From Astropecten irregularis (Eukaryota > Echinodermata > Asteroidea > Paxillosida > Astropectinidae), in NCBI GenBank assembly GCA_963971285.1, contig OZ020262.1, positions 13,309,308-13,373,307 on the forward strand: a stretch of DNA of 64,000 bases, read 5' to 3'. The position numbers and the translations under genes were made by a program. The notes under the pieces were generated by a model. That model made no database searches, had not been told where the DNA came from, and saw only the letters and a program-made list of their open reading frames with translations. Shown here piece by piece: positions 1-13,600 of the stretch (its first letter is position 1; each line of letters begins with the position of its first letter).

Positions 1-1
1 T

Positions 2-64
2 GAAAAGGCCAGGACACTGCAGCTGATAAAGGACACCTACCCAGAGTTCGCTACCAGGAGACCG
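2..64 (+). CDS. WD-like gene exon 1 of window (partial)
   Basis: Open from base 2 as [20 protein letters not shown] then Pro; ends in phase 0 at the donor GTCAGT, which is weaker than consensus. The real exon start lies upstream of the window. Confidence 0.6.
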
Positions 65-3000
65 GTCAGTGCTTCAGATAAAATTATCTTTCAGATTTAT
101 AGCCGCTGTTATTATTTATTTGTTCTTCCATATTTTCAGGAGTTACACCTCTGGTTCTTTTCAGAACCACACAAACCCCTAAAAGAGTACATGTATGGTG
201 TTTACCAAATGTCAAATTATCCTTTTTATTTTAGCAATTGACTTGTGCTTGTACTAGTACTTGAGTACTTTTTTTGTACTCGTGCTCTTACTTGTACTCA
301 TGGGAATACACTCGTACTCTTACTCATACTCACAAGAAAAAAATGTTTGTGCTTATGGGCACTGCTACGGGTGAAATCTATTCAATTTCATTAAATCCAT
401 TTGGAAGTCTTTCGGTGCTTAATCGGTTGGCGAAGAATTTTAAGGCTCATCTTGATTTTTTAATGCTAATGCAATACCATAATACATTCTGCAGAAAGTC
501 CTTGCATAGCGTAGTGAGAAAGATAAACTCTCCCGTGAAATATGCTAACCGTAAGCAAAAAAACTAGTCTGCTAGATTGAATAAGCAAAGATTTTTTGCT
601 GACGATAATGGAATCCATGAAATTGAGCCAATTGATAGCTTAGCACACAAATTTGCTAAGCATGACATTTCTGTCTTTAAAAAAAACAGGATTAATAACC
701 AAATGTCCATGTGTTGTGTATACATCACTTGCAATTGTTCTTTGGCTGTTGTTCGCTGACCATGAATATCAAATGGAATTTTTAATGGTGGTTTGTTTTA
801 GTGGCCAAGACATTTTTGTGCTTAGCAAATTTTTGTGCTTAGCAAAAAATTGACCCCTGATCTTATTTGGAACTTAAGAAGAGATAAGTTTACGAGGGTT
901 GTCGCCTCTGCCTTGGAATTCTATTGTGCTTATTGTAAGTCAGTTTGTTTTTCTTAGCAATCAATGCTGTTATCATTAGTTGCGTTAGACTGTCGATTAT
1001 TTGATCCCACGGTAAGAAAAAATGCAACCCTGCGAATACACACATTCTATCATACTGTGGTATGACTGCACGGATCAATATCATTGCGGTCACTTTGATT
1101 ACCGCCCATCACGTATTCTCTTTGTTATATCGACCCGGTGCGGCTTTTCCCCAATAGTCATCATCACAGAAAAACTGTGTATACACGTACTGGGATATAA
1201 AATCAATATTTCACAGCCAGAGCTTAAGAGTCGACACCTACTGCAAATCAGGTATACATTTAATAGCGACTGGAGATTGTGAGGAGGACTACTGAGGCAG
1301 TTTTTGCAATGCTTCGTTTAAACAGAAATTAGTAATTTTATTTGTGTGACTTTTGAAATTTCCTTTCAGTTGCTTTCAAAGGGAGATAGGAGTTTTGTAA
1401 AAATCACCGTAGGCCCTAAGAGCCTGATTGTACCATACTTTGGTAGGAAACCAAAACAGAAATGTTCACAGATTTACCTATAACTTACAGGGTATAAAGA
1501 TGGTGCTGGTAGAAACGGTACTGTTAAAATATTTCCACTTGAAATGCTGTCTTTATCAAGAAATTAGTAAAAGCAATGATCGAAAATATGTTTGATCTTT
1601 AAAAGATAAAAAATAACGTTGTAAAAGACTAAAGAAATTCCAAGGCGTTTTTCACTGTTTTCTACAAAAGTAGGCACCGTATGGGACTGGGAATTTCACA
1701 GATGACTTTTATTGTATCTTTCTTGATATTTTTGTCCATGAATTTGCATTTTATAAGGGAAGGTTTGCAGAGACACCATGTACATAATCTCTTTATATAT
1801 GTGTGGTTCGATCTGAAAAAGAACCGGTGAGAAGTTGGAAGTTGAATTTGCATTTCTTTTACAAAAAGAAAAAAAAGTATGATATTACCTTTAATGAAAA
1901 TTTTAATAAATTTTAATGTGTAACATGTAACTTTTTCACATAAACACTGTACTGTTAGTGTAGGATATTGGTTAAAAATGTGTTTGCTGTGCTAGTTTTG
2001 CTAGATAAAACCATCTGAATCCCTTTTTCTTTTATCTCTTGTGATAATTTTAGGGACATCCAAGTCCCGGCTCTAAGCAGGGAGGGTACCCGTCCAATCC
2101 TTACCCACCGGCCAACCGAGGGCAGCATCACCGACCGACCTGGTCACAGGAAAGACAGCGACTGGACAGAGAGAAACAGAAACTACAGGAAGACCAGGAC
2201 AAAGTGTCCCAGGCCAAGAAGCGATGGAGCCTGCCGTCACCTTACAGTGTACTAGGTAAGAAAGACAGATAACCATTCGGGAATGGGGGGTCGTAAAATA
2301 GACAGATGGACTGACGAAAGAACAGATTTGTCTCAGAGAAGTAGGAAAGGAAACTACAAGTAAAACAAGGTAAAGTGTGGCTGACTATATATTCAAAATG
2401 AGGCTTGAGGCTAGGTTTTTTTTTTTTTTTTGCTACCGTCATTTTGTATCCTAAATGAAATGAATTAACTTCACCATATCAGGTTCAAATTGTTGTCAGA
2501 TATATTTGGTCACTTGATGCTCTCCAAAATAAATCTTTGATTGTACAATTATTCTGATCTTTGTTGATTAGGAATATTGTACACTTTTCAATGCCTAATG
2601 ATGCATACAGCATGTACCTGGCAGGGCTCAATTTCAGAAAGCTCTACGATCGCTCATAACTAGAGTTACGAAGGATAACCCATCATATCCTACGTAGGAC
2701 TGCAATCCATCCATCCATTTCGAAATGGAGGCTCAGGCTCCGGCTCCGGTTCCGTCATTCATACGCTGAAAATATAGGTTGTGGTTTTTCATTGGAGCTG
2801 AAGCTCTGTTTTCCTAATTGTAATCTTCTTGCAAACTGCAGCCAAAAGCCTCTATTTTGATAGCCGTTGTTTTTAGAATGGATTCACAAAATAGTGCCTG
2901 AGTCTGAGCTTAAGCCTCCGTTTCGAAAAGGCCCTTTGTCCTACGATTGATAGTAATTTACGATGAGTGAAATCGACCTTATTATTGTAATATTCTGCCA

Positions 3001-4648
3001 GATCCCATTGACAAGAGACCACATAGCAACCATGACCAGTGGGAATCGGACATTACCGACTTCATTCTCAAAACTCAGGATCACATTCCTCAGATGATTG
3101 TTAATCTGCAGAGGTTGAAGTAAGCACTAATTCCAATCATCTTTATTAAGATTTGAACAAAAATATACCCAGTCATTGAAAAGTAAACAAATGAAAAATT
3201 GATGACTGGAGTGGGATTCGAACCAGGGACCTCTGGAATACCGTACCGGTTCTCTACCAACTGAGCTATCCAGCCCTATATGATGGTGGTGCCCCTTTAT
3301 ACACTGATCCGACGGCGCGACCTTGGAGGTATTTTACGTCCGCCGCACTCTACTGCAGTGTGTATTTCCCCTGATTGGGACGTACACCTTCCAATACAGG
3401 GTGCGGCTGAGCGTAAATTCCTTTGTTGCCGGACAAAAGGTGGACGGGGACACTGCAGTAATGGCGGATGGTATGTCACGCCGTCGGATTGGTGTATAGT
3501 TAATTATCTTTGTTTGTTTGGCAGTCAGAAGCCATGAAACCACTCACATACTGCTATATCGCCAGGATTATTGAAGATACGTGCTGCATCAGCAATGCTG
3601 CAACCTGAGAAACAGAATTTGAAACTTTTCAAGTCCTGTTTATTAAAAATTGCTGTGAAATAAGCAATAAATAATAATAATAATAAATAAGTGATAAATA
3701 ATGATAATTTTTAATTTGTTAGAAATTTAGAGAAATTACATACATGCTATATAGTGCCTTGTCTACAGTAACAACATGCAAAGTGTTTTGGTTTTTTGGT
3801 ATATAGGGATGAACTTAATAAGGACAAGAAGGAACTGAAAAATCCCACCGTGATTGTATCTACGCCAAAATCCTACAAACCATGGCAAATGGCTGATTAT
3901 TACATGGTAAGTTGAAACTTATAAACCATGGCAAATGACCGATATTTACAGAAAGGGAAACTTATGGACCATGGCAAATGGCTGATATTTACAGAAAGGG
4001 AAACTTATAAATCATGGCAAATGACCGATACTTACAGAAAGGGAAACTTATAAACCATGGCAAATGGCTGATATTTACAGAAAGGGAAACTTATAAACCA
4101 CGGCAAATGGCTGAAACTTATAAACCATGGCAACTGGCTGATTTTTACAGAAAGGGAAACTTATAAACCATGGCAAATGGCTGAAACTTATAAACCATGG
4201 CAAATGGCTGATATTTACAGAAAGGGAAACTTTTAAACCATGGCAAATGGCTGAATGACTCTTTTTGTCCGTTTTTCACAGGCGAGAGATATTCTTCTAG
4301 ATCTCATCGATGAGGCGGTGGAGAGAAGTGAACGCAAACCCAAGCCAATATCACAAGCAACTAAACTTCAACAGTATCCTATAACAAGAAATGTGTGTTA
4401 CTGATAGCAACCCAGGTTACCAGCCGCGATCTCATGTGATGAATGCATTGAGTGCGACTGGTACTCTGTTTTGGCACGTTTTTGCCAGTTGCAGGAAAGT
4501 GTGCTTATTGAGATCATAACGGCACAGTTTTCTTTGTTAATTATCATGCGTAAAAATTGCATATTGGCTCCATACAGGGCTAAAAGCCACTCTCGGCTCT
4601 GGCTCCGGCTCCGGCTCCGGCTCCGGCTCCAGCTCCGGCTCCGGCTCT

Positions 4649-4695
<47 letters not shown>

Positions 4696-7600
4696 TGGCT
4701 TTGGCTTTGTCTCTGTCATCCATATGCTGAAAATATTGGTTGTGGTTTTTCATTGAAGCTGAAGCCCTATTTTCTTTTTCAAAGCAGAGAATCTACTTCC
4801 AAACTGCTAAAGCCTCTATTATGATACTCATTATTTAAAGATGGATTCACGAAATGGAGCCAGAGCCGGAGCCTGAGCCGGAGCCGAGCTTTGATAAAGG
4901 CCCTAGGCAAGGGGCCACAACACAGAAATGAAGAACAAAAGCAAACTCATCTGTGGAATGAAAGTAAGAATTGACATTGATGCATTATCAGGTCCAGATC
5001 ACAATGGTCAAGTAAACAATGCCCTTTTGTACCTTTTCTCTGGATCGTGGCATTTTCCTGAGCCAGCATCGTTTGTTTGTTCAGACAAGCTGCCGCCTCT
5101 GCCGAACGTGAGGTAGACGCGGCACGCAAGCAGAGGTGTCAAGAGAGGGCGATACAACTTCTTGCTGAGGAGCTCATTCTGGAGGTAAGATCTTGCCCAA
5201 GGATGCAAGCACCACCAACCCATGGCTAGATTCAAACCCACAATCTAAAGATTGGTACGACACGCCAGATCCACAAGGCCACAGCACTCCCTCTGTGAAG
5301 TCCCGTAAAACTTATAATTTCCCGATGTTTATAATCAGATGACCGGATTACTGACCAGACGGACCATCGAGGAGTATCTTTCCACTCTGCAGTACGCCAA
5401 CACCCTGAAACAGCAGCTTGTCATGCAGTCAGCCGAGGTTGGTTCGACACTCTTCCTGTGCTTTATCTCACAACCTGCTCCAGCATATTGAGGAATATGC
5501 CTTCAAACTTCGAATTATTTTGAAATGTACACTACATGTGCTCAGTGCATATTGTAATTGTTGTACCACAATGGGAGACTTTTGAGAGGTTGGCGGCAGT
5601 AGACTGAAGTCTCTTTTTTTGCTAGCTGTGAGCATGTGCGTGAGGAACTCTTACAGCTTAAAAGTAGTATCATACTTTGGTGTAAGACACCAAAACAGAA
5701 ATGTTCACAGATTTACCTATAACTTACAGGATATGAAGATGGTGATGGTAGAAACATACTGTTAAAATATATCCGCCTGAAATGGTGTATTTATCCAGAA
5801 ATTGGGCCCAGGTTTAGTGAATATTTGTGATTGGTTCTGTTGTTTTCAGGCAGCAGCTACAGGCAACCCCTCTGGCAGGGCTGAAGACGACCCAGCCTAC
5901 GATCTGGTGACGTCAACGTACGACCAAATGAGTAAAGACAGAAATATGAATAGGTATAACTCCTACATATACCCTTCTCAACTCTTTTGAAGGTATAATA
6001 CATGATTGGTAAAGGTCACAGAACAGCAACCACACTTCGTCTGATCCAGAATGTACATGAAATAATAAGCCTGTGAAAATGTGAGCTCAATCTGCCATCT
6101 GAGTCTCGAGAAAATAACCAAAAAAACGACTCTTTTTCTTATAAAACATGTTTTTGATCTCGCCGAGGGCTTATATCATGTCCATCTTCATATCGTGTAA
6201 GTTATAGTTAAATCTGTGAACATTTCTGTTTTGGTTTGTTACCAGTCCTGTACTGTATGTTTAAGCTCCACTGTTGAGTTGGAGATGTTAACAGTTTGGT
6301 GTTTGTGCTTGATTGTAGGAAGGACACCTGGTCTCACAGTCAGAAGCTCCATCTTGAGTCGGCTAGCTCCGACCAGGAGGACAATGTCGTGTAAGTCAGT
6401 TTCTGAAAGCTTGGACCGGGTTACTTGCCTCAGCTACTCAACAGATTCAAATTTACTTGCTATCCCTATTCTGGAATCGATTTCACAAAGCCCTACTATT
6501 TGATTGTAACTCGAGTTACGAAAGATAACCCATCTTATCCTTCGTAGGGCTGCAATGCATCATAAGTAGGAATCATAAGTCCTACGATTGATAGTAAATT
6601 ACGATGAGTTTGGTGAAATTGATTCCTTAAACCTATCAAGTTGCTCAATAAATCATGTGTTAGCCCCGTATAAAGCAAAACTTGTATGTAGATGGACAGT
6701 TGAATTTCTGTGACTATTAACACTTTTCATAATTTGATGTAACATATGTTTGACTATGTTCTTCTCATGTCTCAGCATGGATAGTCTGGTTCCAGACACT
6801 GCTATCCCATTGAATCTACTGCATCTTCCCATTAAGCTGGGTCGGCCACCAGACCGGCAGAGCCCTGAGCTGACGCAGTTCAAAGAACAGGAAACGGCAT
6901 ATTGGAAGGTAAGGCTTAATTGCTTAAAGCCAGGGACCAATTTCATAGAGCTGTTTAAGCACATAACTTGCTTAATAAGCATGAACATGCAGCCTTCCTT
7001 GCTCAAACAGGATTGCTAACCATATTTTCATGTGATATGCTTATACTGCTTTTGACTTTTCATGACTATTCAGCCATTGTTTGATAGGTCGCATGGCAGG
7101 GGGAGAGCCATTAGGAGACTGAAGGAGTACCACTCGAAGGTAGTTGCTGCAACGCGCTGCCACAGCGCATGCTCCCACTGATTGATAGATTGTGTATTTA
7201 TCTCATGTGCCTCTGCAGATGTTTTCTTCCCAAGAAGAGGCCATCTCACTCAGCAAGAAAGTCCAAGGGGTGGTGTCTGCCGTGGTGTGCCCGCATCATC
7301 GGTATCTAGCACTGGGATGTCTAAGAGGTAGGTCCTATGATCGCAGAAAAAAAACCACAAAACCAAAAATGAGAACTTCGAATAAGACCAAGGGCCTTTC
7401 TCAAACCTCGTCTCTGGTTCCGGTTCCAGCTCCGGCACCGGTTCCGGCCTTCAGGCTCCATTTCGTGAATCCAATTTAAAATTAAAGGTATCAAAATAGA
7501 GACTTTTGGCTGTGGTTCAGAAGTTGATTCTCTGGATTGAAAAAGACAGCTTCAATGAAAAACCACAACTTATATTTTCAGCATATGGATTTACAGAGAC

Positions 7601-10600
7601 GAAGCCAGAGCTGGAGCCTGAGCCAAAACCGAGCAAACATATCAAGCTAGATACAGGCACAGTCATCTGTGAAAATTTCAGTCCCACACGATGCCCACAT
7701 TTTGAGAAAGCAGTGAAAAACAGCCACAGTATTTTTTAAGTCTTCTCTCTTTTATTTTTAATCTTTGAAAGATCAAAAATAATTTGAGTCACTGCTTTGA
7801 GTGTTTTCAGCATTTCAGGCAGAAAAATTGTAACGGTATGTTTCTGCCATCACCATCTTTATACCCTGTAAGTTATAGGTAAATCTGTGGTGATTTCTGT
7901 TTCGGTGTGCTACCAAAGAATGATACTACCTTTAAGTACGGTAATTGAAAAGCCTAAGCAAAGAAAACCGGACATGAAGCAGTATAGAACTACAATCAAA
8001 CATCTACTTTCAAGAAAGTCTCGTTTAATTTATTATTACTCTTGCATTTTTGTCCACGTCCAGGTGACTTGCTGGTATTCAGCTTAGCTGGTGCCCAACC
8101 CATGCCCGTCCGCTGCATACAGAATGAAAGCACAAAGACCGATGCCATCATACACATAGCATGGAGTATGGACAGCAGTAGACTTGTATCAGTCAACCAA
8201 ACAGTAAGCTGGAGGATATCCATAATTTGGACAAATGTTGTCGATTTTTTTTCTCCCTATTTCACGTTTATAGCCCCCAGCTCTATGAAGTCTCTATACT
8301 CTATACTATACTATGGGCCTTTACGAAAAGCGGCTTGCGGCTAGGCTTGGGATTTATTTTGCTACCATCATTTTGTGTTCTGAATGGAATAAAGGGTTTG
8401 AGATACATACATGACGAAGCTTGAGCCTTTCTTCGGCTTCGTCATGTGGCCCAATCCCTTCATTTCATTTTGTGGGCCTCGAAATGGCGATAACGAAATA
8501 ACTCCCAAGACTATCATCAAGCCTTTAATACCAAGGAAGGTACATCCTGCAGTATAGAGTGCGCGTAGCGTAAATTCTTCTGTTGCGACACAAAACGCGG
8601 GCGGGGACATCGCAGTAATTGCGGATGGTATGTTGTGCCGTCGGATCGGTCTATGAATCTATTCATTCTCTCTCCTGATCACCATTCCTCTCAAGAATCT
8701 TGATGTCTCTTTGTTTCCCTCTAGGGTATTCTTCAGTTATGGTCCATGTCTTCTGGCGGCCTGTCGCAGAAGGATCTCCGAGACTTAGACTTGAAGGCCC
8801 AGGCTGGACTGCCACAAGCATCGCAGCTCACCCAACTCCTAGCCCTGGATGCTGATCAGTCAGACTTCAACTTCAAAGAAGGTAGAAGCAGTCTTGTAGT
8901 CAAGTACCAAAATTGGAGTACCGAGTTTTCCCGAGTACACACACAGTGCTGAGTAGGGGCTGAGTCTGAGTACTTTTTAAACAAGTCCTGGGCAAAAAAA
9001 ACGAGTTCAAGTTTTTCAGAGCCCAAGTACGAGTACAAAGACATCGAGTACATCCCGAGTACATTTTTTAACTAGAGGATTGCGCCAATGCTCATTAGAG
9101 AATGGGATGCGTTTGTGCACAACCTCTTCCCCAACTCGATCACCACTGGGATCGAGTTCACCGAGTACAATTTGTCGAGTTCGGGGACGAGTCCAAATTT
9201 AAGAGTACGTGCCATTTAATTGTTTTTCTCGAGTACTTATGATCAAGTACAGGTCAAGTACTTATTGGTACTCGAGTTGTACTCGCGTTCGAGTACGAGT
9301 TCTTGTACTCCAACACTGGGTACAATAAATGCAAGTAATGAATTGCTGCAAACTGCCCGTCAACCAAAATAACAACCTGACATGTATATAAAAAGCTTGG
9401 AGATTTCTAGTTTAAGATTATGAATTATGAGAAATAAATATAAATCATAAATGTTATATACTTGGTAACTTGTAATGTTTATACAATGAATGAGCTGATT
9501 GGTCTGTATTTCTGCAGGTCCTTTACAAGCCACAGGGGCGCAAACATCTACAGTTAGTCCTACAGTGTCCGTCTTCCATCCCTCACACACACTGCTTGCC
9601 ACACAGGTAGGTCTTGTTGCAATCAGTGGTCAGTGGCATATCTAGTGGGGCAGGCGGGAACGCCACTTTTTAGGGGACGCAAAATACGCATAGACAAAAA
9701 AAGGAAATAAAAAAAGGTAGCTGTACTGTTGAAGTTATTGTAAATCTAATCCAATGAAGAAATATAGAAAGATTCCAATTTCAAATTGTCTGATTTTTTT
9801 TTCCTTTGGCATAATAGGTTTTGCGCAATTTTATCACTTGCCTCGGGCGCCGTCAGGCAGAGACATTTTAATGGTATGTTTGTACCAATCTTTAAGGGCC
9901 TGTTTGTTTAACGCACAGGATCCGATATTTTGGGATCCACCTCCTATGCAGGGTACGCTAAAATGGGATCCGGATCCGCAGGATTCGTCATAAACAAACA
10001 GGCCCCAAGTTATAGGTAAATCTGTGAACATTTCTGTTTTGGTTTCCTACCAAAGTATGGTACTAACTTTAACACCATTTGAATTACGGTGTTGATACTG
10101 TAGACTCTTTGTTTGAGAATGTTTTGTTTTCTGGTTGTAGAATACTGTAGTAGTTGGTCTAGAGAATGGAGACATACTGAAGTGCAATACCAGTACATCT
10201 CCTGATCTACAGAATATGGAGACTGCTAGTCATTGTCAGGTACGTTCTGTAACCTTTCTGCTTCATGTTCATCCTATCCTTACCAATCATTCTGTAGACC
10301 TTTGTACATCACGCAGCGAGCTGTTTATACTTGCAAGTTAATTTTGACCTGTGCCTAAAATACAAGTAATAAACTGCTGCAAACTGCTCATCAGCCAAAA
10401 TAACGACCTGAAATTTATAAAATGCTTGGAGTTGGGAGGGCCTGTGCAGGCCTTCATTTTAATAAAAATGAGGAGAGTTGCAAATCGTTCTCTCCTTACA
10501 TCAACGTAGAGAATTTAGGAGAGTGATTTGCTCTCACTAACAAACATCAAGTTTGAGCTGCAAATCCAAGTAACTCCCTAAAATAAACCATCATAGGGCT

Positions 10601-13600
10601 TACTCATACTAATGTTAGTGAATAAAGAGAGCAGTTTGCTCTTGCTAAACCAAGTTTCCGCATGTGTCTAGTGACGGAAAAAGAGAACATGCAAAATTTT
10701 GCTTGTCCTGTCGACAAAATTTTCATTTTCCGCAAAGGGTAAAAGTTGGCTGGAAAAATGTATGTGATGTTTTGAAAAAAGGGCAGCTCTCCTTAAATTG
10801 TTAAGGAGCTCTTTTTTTCACTCTCCTTGGAAAACATTAAGGACAGCGGAGGAGAGTGAGAGTGATCACTCTCACTCTCCTTAAAAATCAAGGCCAGGCC
10901 TGTGCCTAAAATGGGGACTTATTCATTGCATCCATAGGAAATAATTGCATTTCCCGGACTATTAAAGATAGAATATCACATGATCATGTTTGTCCTGTTT
11001 ATTTGTTTGGCTTGTTTGTTTGTTTGTTTGTTTGGAGTTGGGAGAGCCAGCTTTTACTCAGATCTTTCAGAAAGACCCTGCTAGGATCGAAACGTCATGC
11101 CCTCCTAACTCCAAGGATTTTTTTATATTTCAGTTCGTTATTTTGGCTGATGAACAGTATGCAGCATTTAATTACTGATTTTATGAAAAAAAACTTATGA
11201 CAAGTATATTTGAAAGTAGTTTTCCACTGGAACATGTCTGTTGTTGGACATCAGAAAATATCAAACTCAGCATTTTTTTTACATTTCCTTCTGTAATGAG
11301 ATTTTTTGTCTTCTTGTCTCAAATCAGGCAAATCTGGACGCCCAGGCGAATTACATCGGCCACGATGTCCCCACGGAGTTGTACAGATGCCACAAGTCCG
11401 CCTTGATCTTTCTCGGCTTCGTGGGTTCCCACGGCAACATGGTTTCCATGGATACCAGCGGTTTGATCTGCGAGTGGCTGAGCACTAGGTGAGAAACAGA
11501 TGCTGAAAAGATAATTAAAATTTGTTTACAAATTGATTTGGTTGAAAACAAGAAGAAGACACGCATTAAAGGTTCTGTCATATTTTGGTAGCATACCGAA
11601 ACAGAAATCTCCACAGATTTACCTGTTTACCTTTAAATTACACGATATAAAGATTGTGATGGTAGAAACATACCGTTAAAATTTGTTTGCCTTAAATGCT
11701 GTATTTATCCAGAAAAGTGTAAATCAATGACCAAAAACAATTTTGATCTTCAGAAGAATAAAAAATAAAATAAATAAACGTTGTCAAGATTTTCAAAATA
11801 CCGGAGATATTTTTTCCAAAATGTGGGCACCGTATACGTAAGGGACTAGGAATTTCACAGATGACTGTTACTGTATCTGTCTTGATATTTTTGCACATGA
11901 ATCTGTATTTCTATGATAATAACCAAAGTATGAAATTACTTTTAAATGCAAATTGCAAAGAACAATTGAAATTCTAATGAATGTGACTGCCGAAGAAATA
12001 TTTTGATGAAGGTTCAAATTTTATTTAGGTAAGGATATTTAATTTTCAGTGCAAAACATCCTTTTCTCATGCAGAGACGCATTCAGCCATTTTGGCTGGT
12101 TTGAGCCAAGCGCTACGTACCGTCTAGAACTCGCTGAGAGAGTTTACGCTCCAAGACCAGACGATACTCCGAAGGTAAGAGAGAAAAAACACGTCTGAAT
12201 TTGTTGCGTTTGTAAGAATAGCCAGAGTCCATTTTCATAGATTAACATGTTTTTGTACCTGATGTTGTACTCCCCGCGTGATTTTCATTATTGTGAAGAC
12301 TTTAATGGTACAGTACTGGGCCCAATTTCATAGAGCTGCTTAGCACAAAAACATTGCTTAGCACAAAAATAGCTTGCCCAATAAAACAAACCACCATTGA
12401 AAACTCCATTTGATATTCATGGTCAGCGAACAACAGCCAAAGAACAATTGCAAGTGATACACAACACACGGAAATTTGGTTGTTAATGCTGTTTTTAAAG
12501 ACAGAAATGTCAATGCTTAGCAAATTTTTTGTGCTAAGCAGCTCTTTGAAATTTGCCCCTGGATAGGGAACAAACCAAAACAGAAATGTTTCACAGACTT
12601 TACTTATAATTTACACAGTATAAACATACCCATGAAAGAAACCCCCTGCTTAAAGATATTTCTGCCTGAATTGCTATATTTGTTTAGAAAGTGTAAAACA
12701 AATCATTTGCATCCCACGAGATAAAAAATATTTGTTATGTTTTATAAGAAAAAAAGAGGGGTTTTTTTTTTCGCTGTTTATTTGGGATTCAAATGTCCGA
12801 TTGAGCTCACATTTTTCACAGGTTTATTATTTCATGTTTTATCAGACAAAGGTTGAGTGCTGTTCTGTGACCTTTACCAATCATGTACTATACCTTTAAA
12901 ATTGTCGGTCCTTGTGATTTTCTCGTAGGTTCTTTTCAGCGACACTGAACTAACCGAGAAGAAGGTGAGCAGAAAGGAAAGGCTGGCCGCCAGAGAGAAG
13001 GCTTCAGAGCGACTGGAGCAGATGCCCATGGAGGAACTATGGCACAAGGAGATGAACACAAGCAATACAGAGGTAATAGGAACCAACTAACGTCATAGAC
13101 GTAGCAGCCCCATCATAATTTATTTGTTTGTGTAAAAAAAATCGTAGACTTTGAAGTCAGTCAGCAATTTCAGTTGCCAACTTCAGATAGAATTTCCTTT
13201 CCTTTTTTGCAGCTTCAAATCTTCGGCCCCAAGAAGGTTCAGGAAGCAGGGAGCGTGTTTCACGGTATAGTCAGGCACTCCGCCATGAATCAGCTGCTGA
13301 AACACTACACGTACTACTGCCAACCAGCCAAGGTAGGCCTCCATTGCCTAGCTATTACAATGCACCTGTCCATTGCAGGCGCAGTTCTACAGGGGGCTAG
13401 GGGGGCCTGCTCTAATATTTCTGTCTTCTAGTTGCCCAAAGAGACGACTACGATCATCGTGTTCACTGCATTTTGTTGAGCCCAGAACCCAATGTGTTTC
13501 CTTTGCTGACAGAGCATTCTCTGTATACGGCCCCAGACTGTGGAACAAACTCCCAGTATACATCAGAGTCACCACCTCATTTCACACATTCAAGACACTC

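Noticed and set aside
3915..4254. CRISPR-like array
   Set aside because: The repeats are contiguous with no unique spacers and match the upstream exon; the genome is eukaryotic.
4471..4824. 117-codon Leu/Arg-repeat protein
   Set aside because: It is a translated GGCTCC/GGCTCA microsatellite inside a family D transposon.
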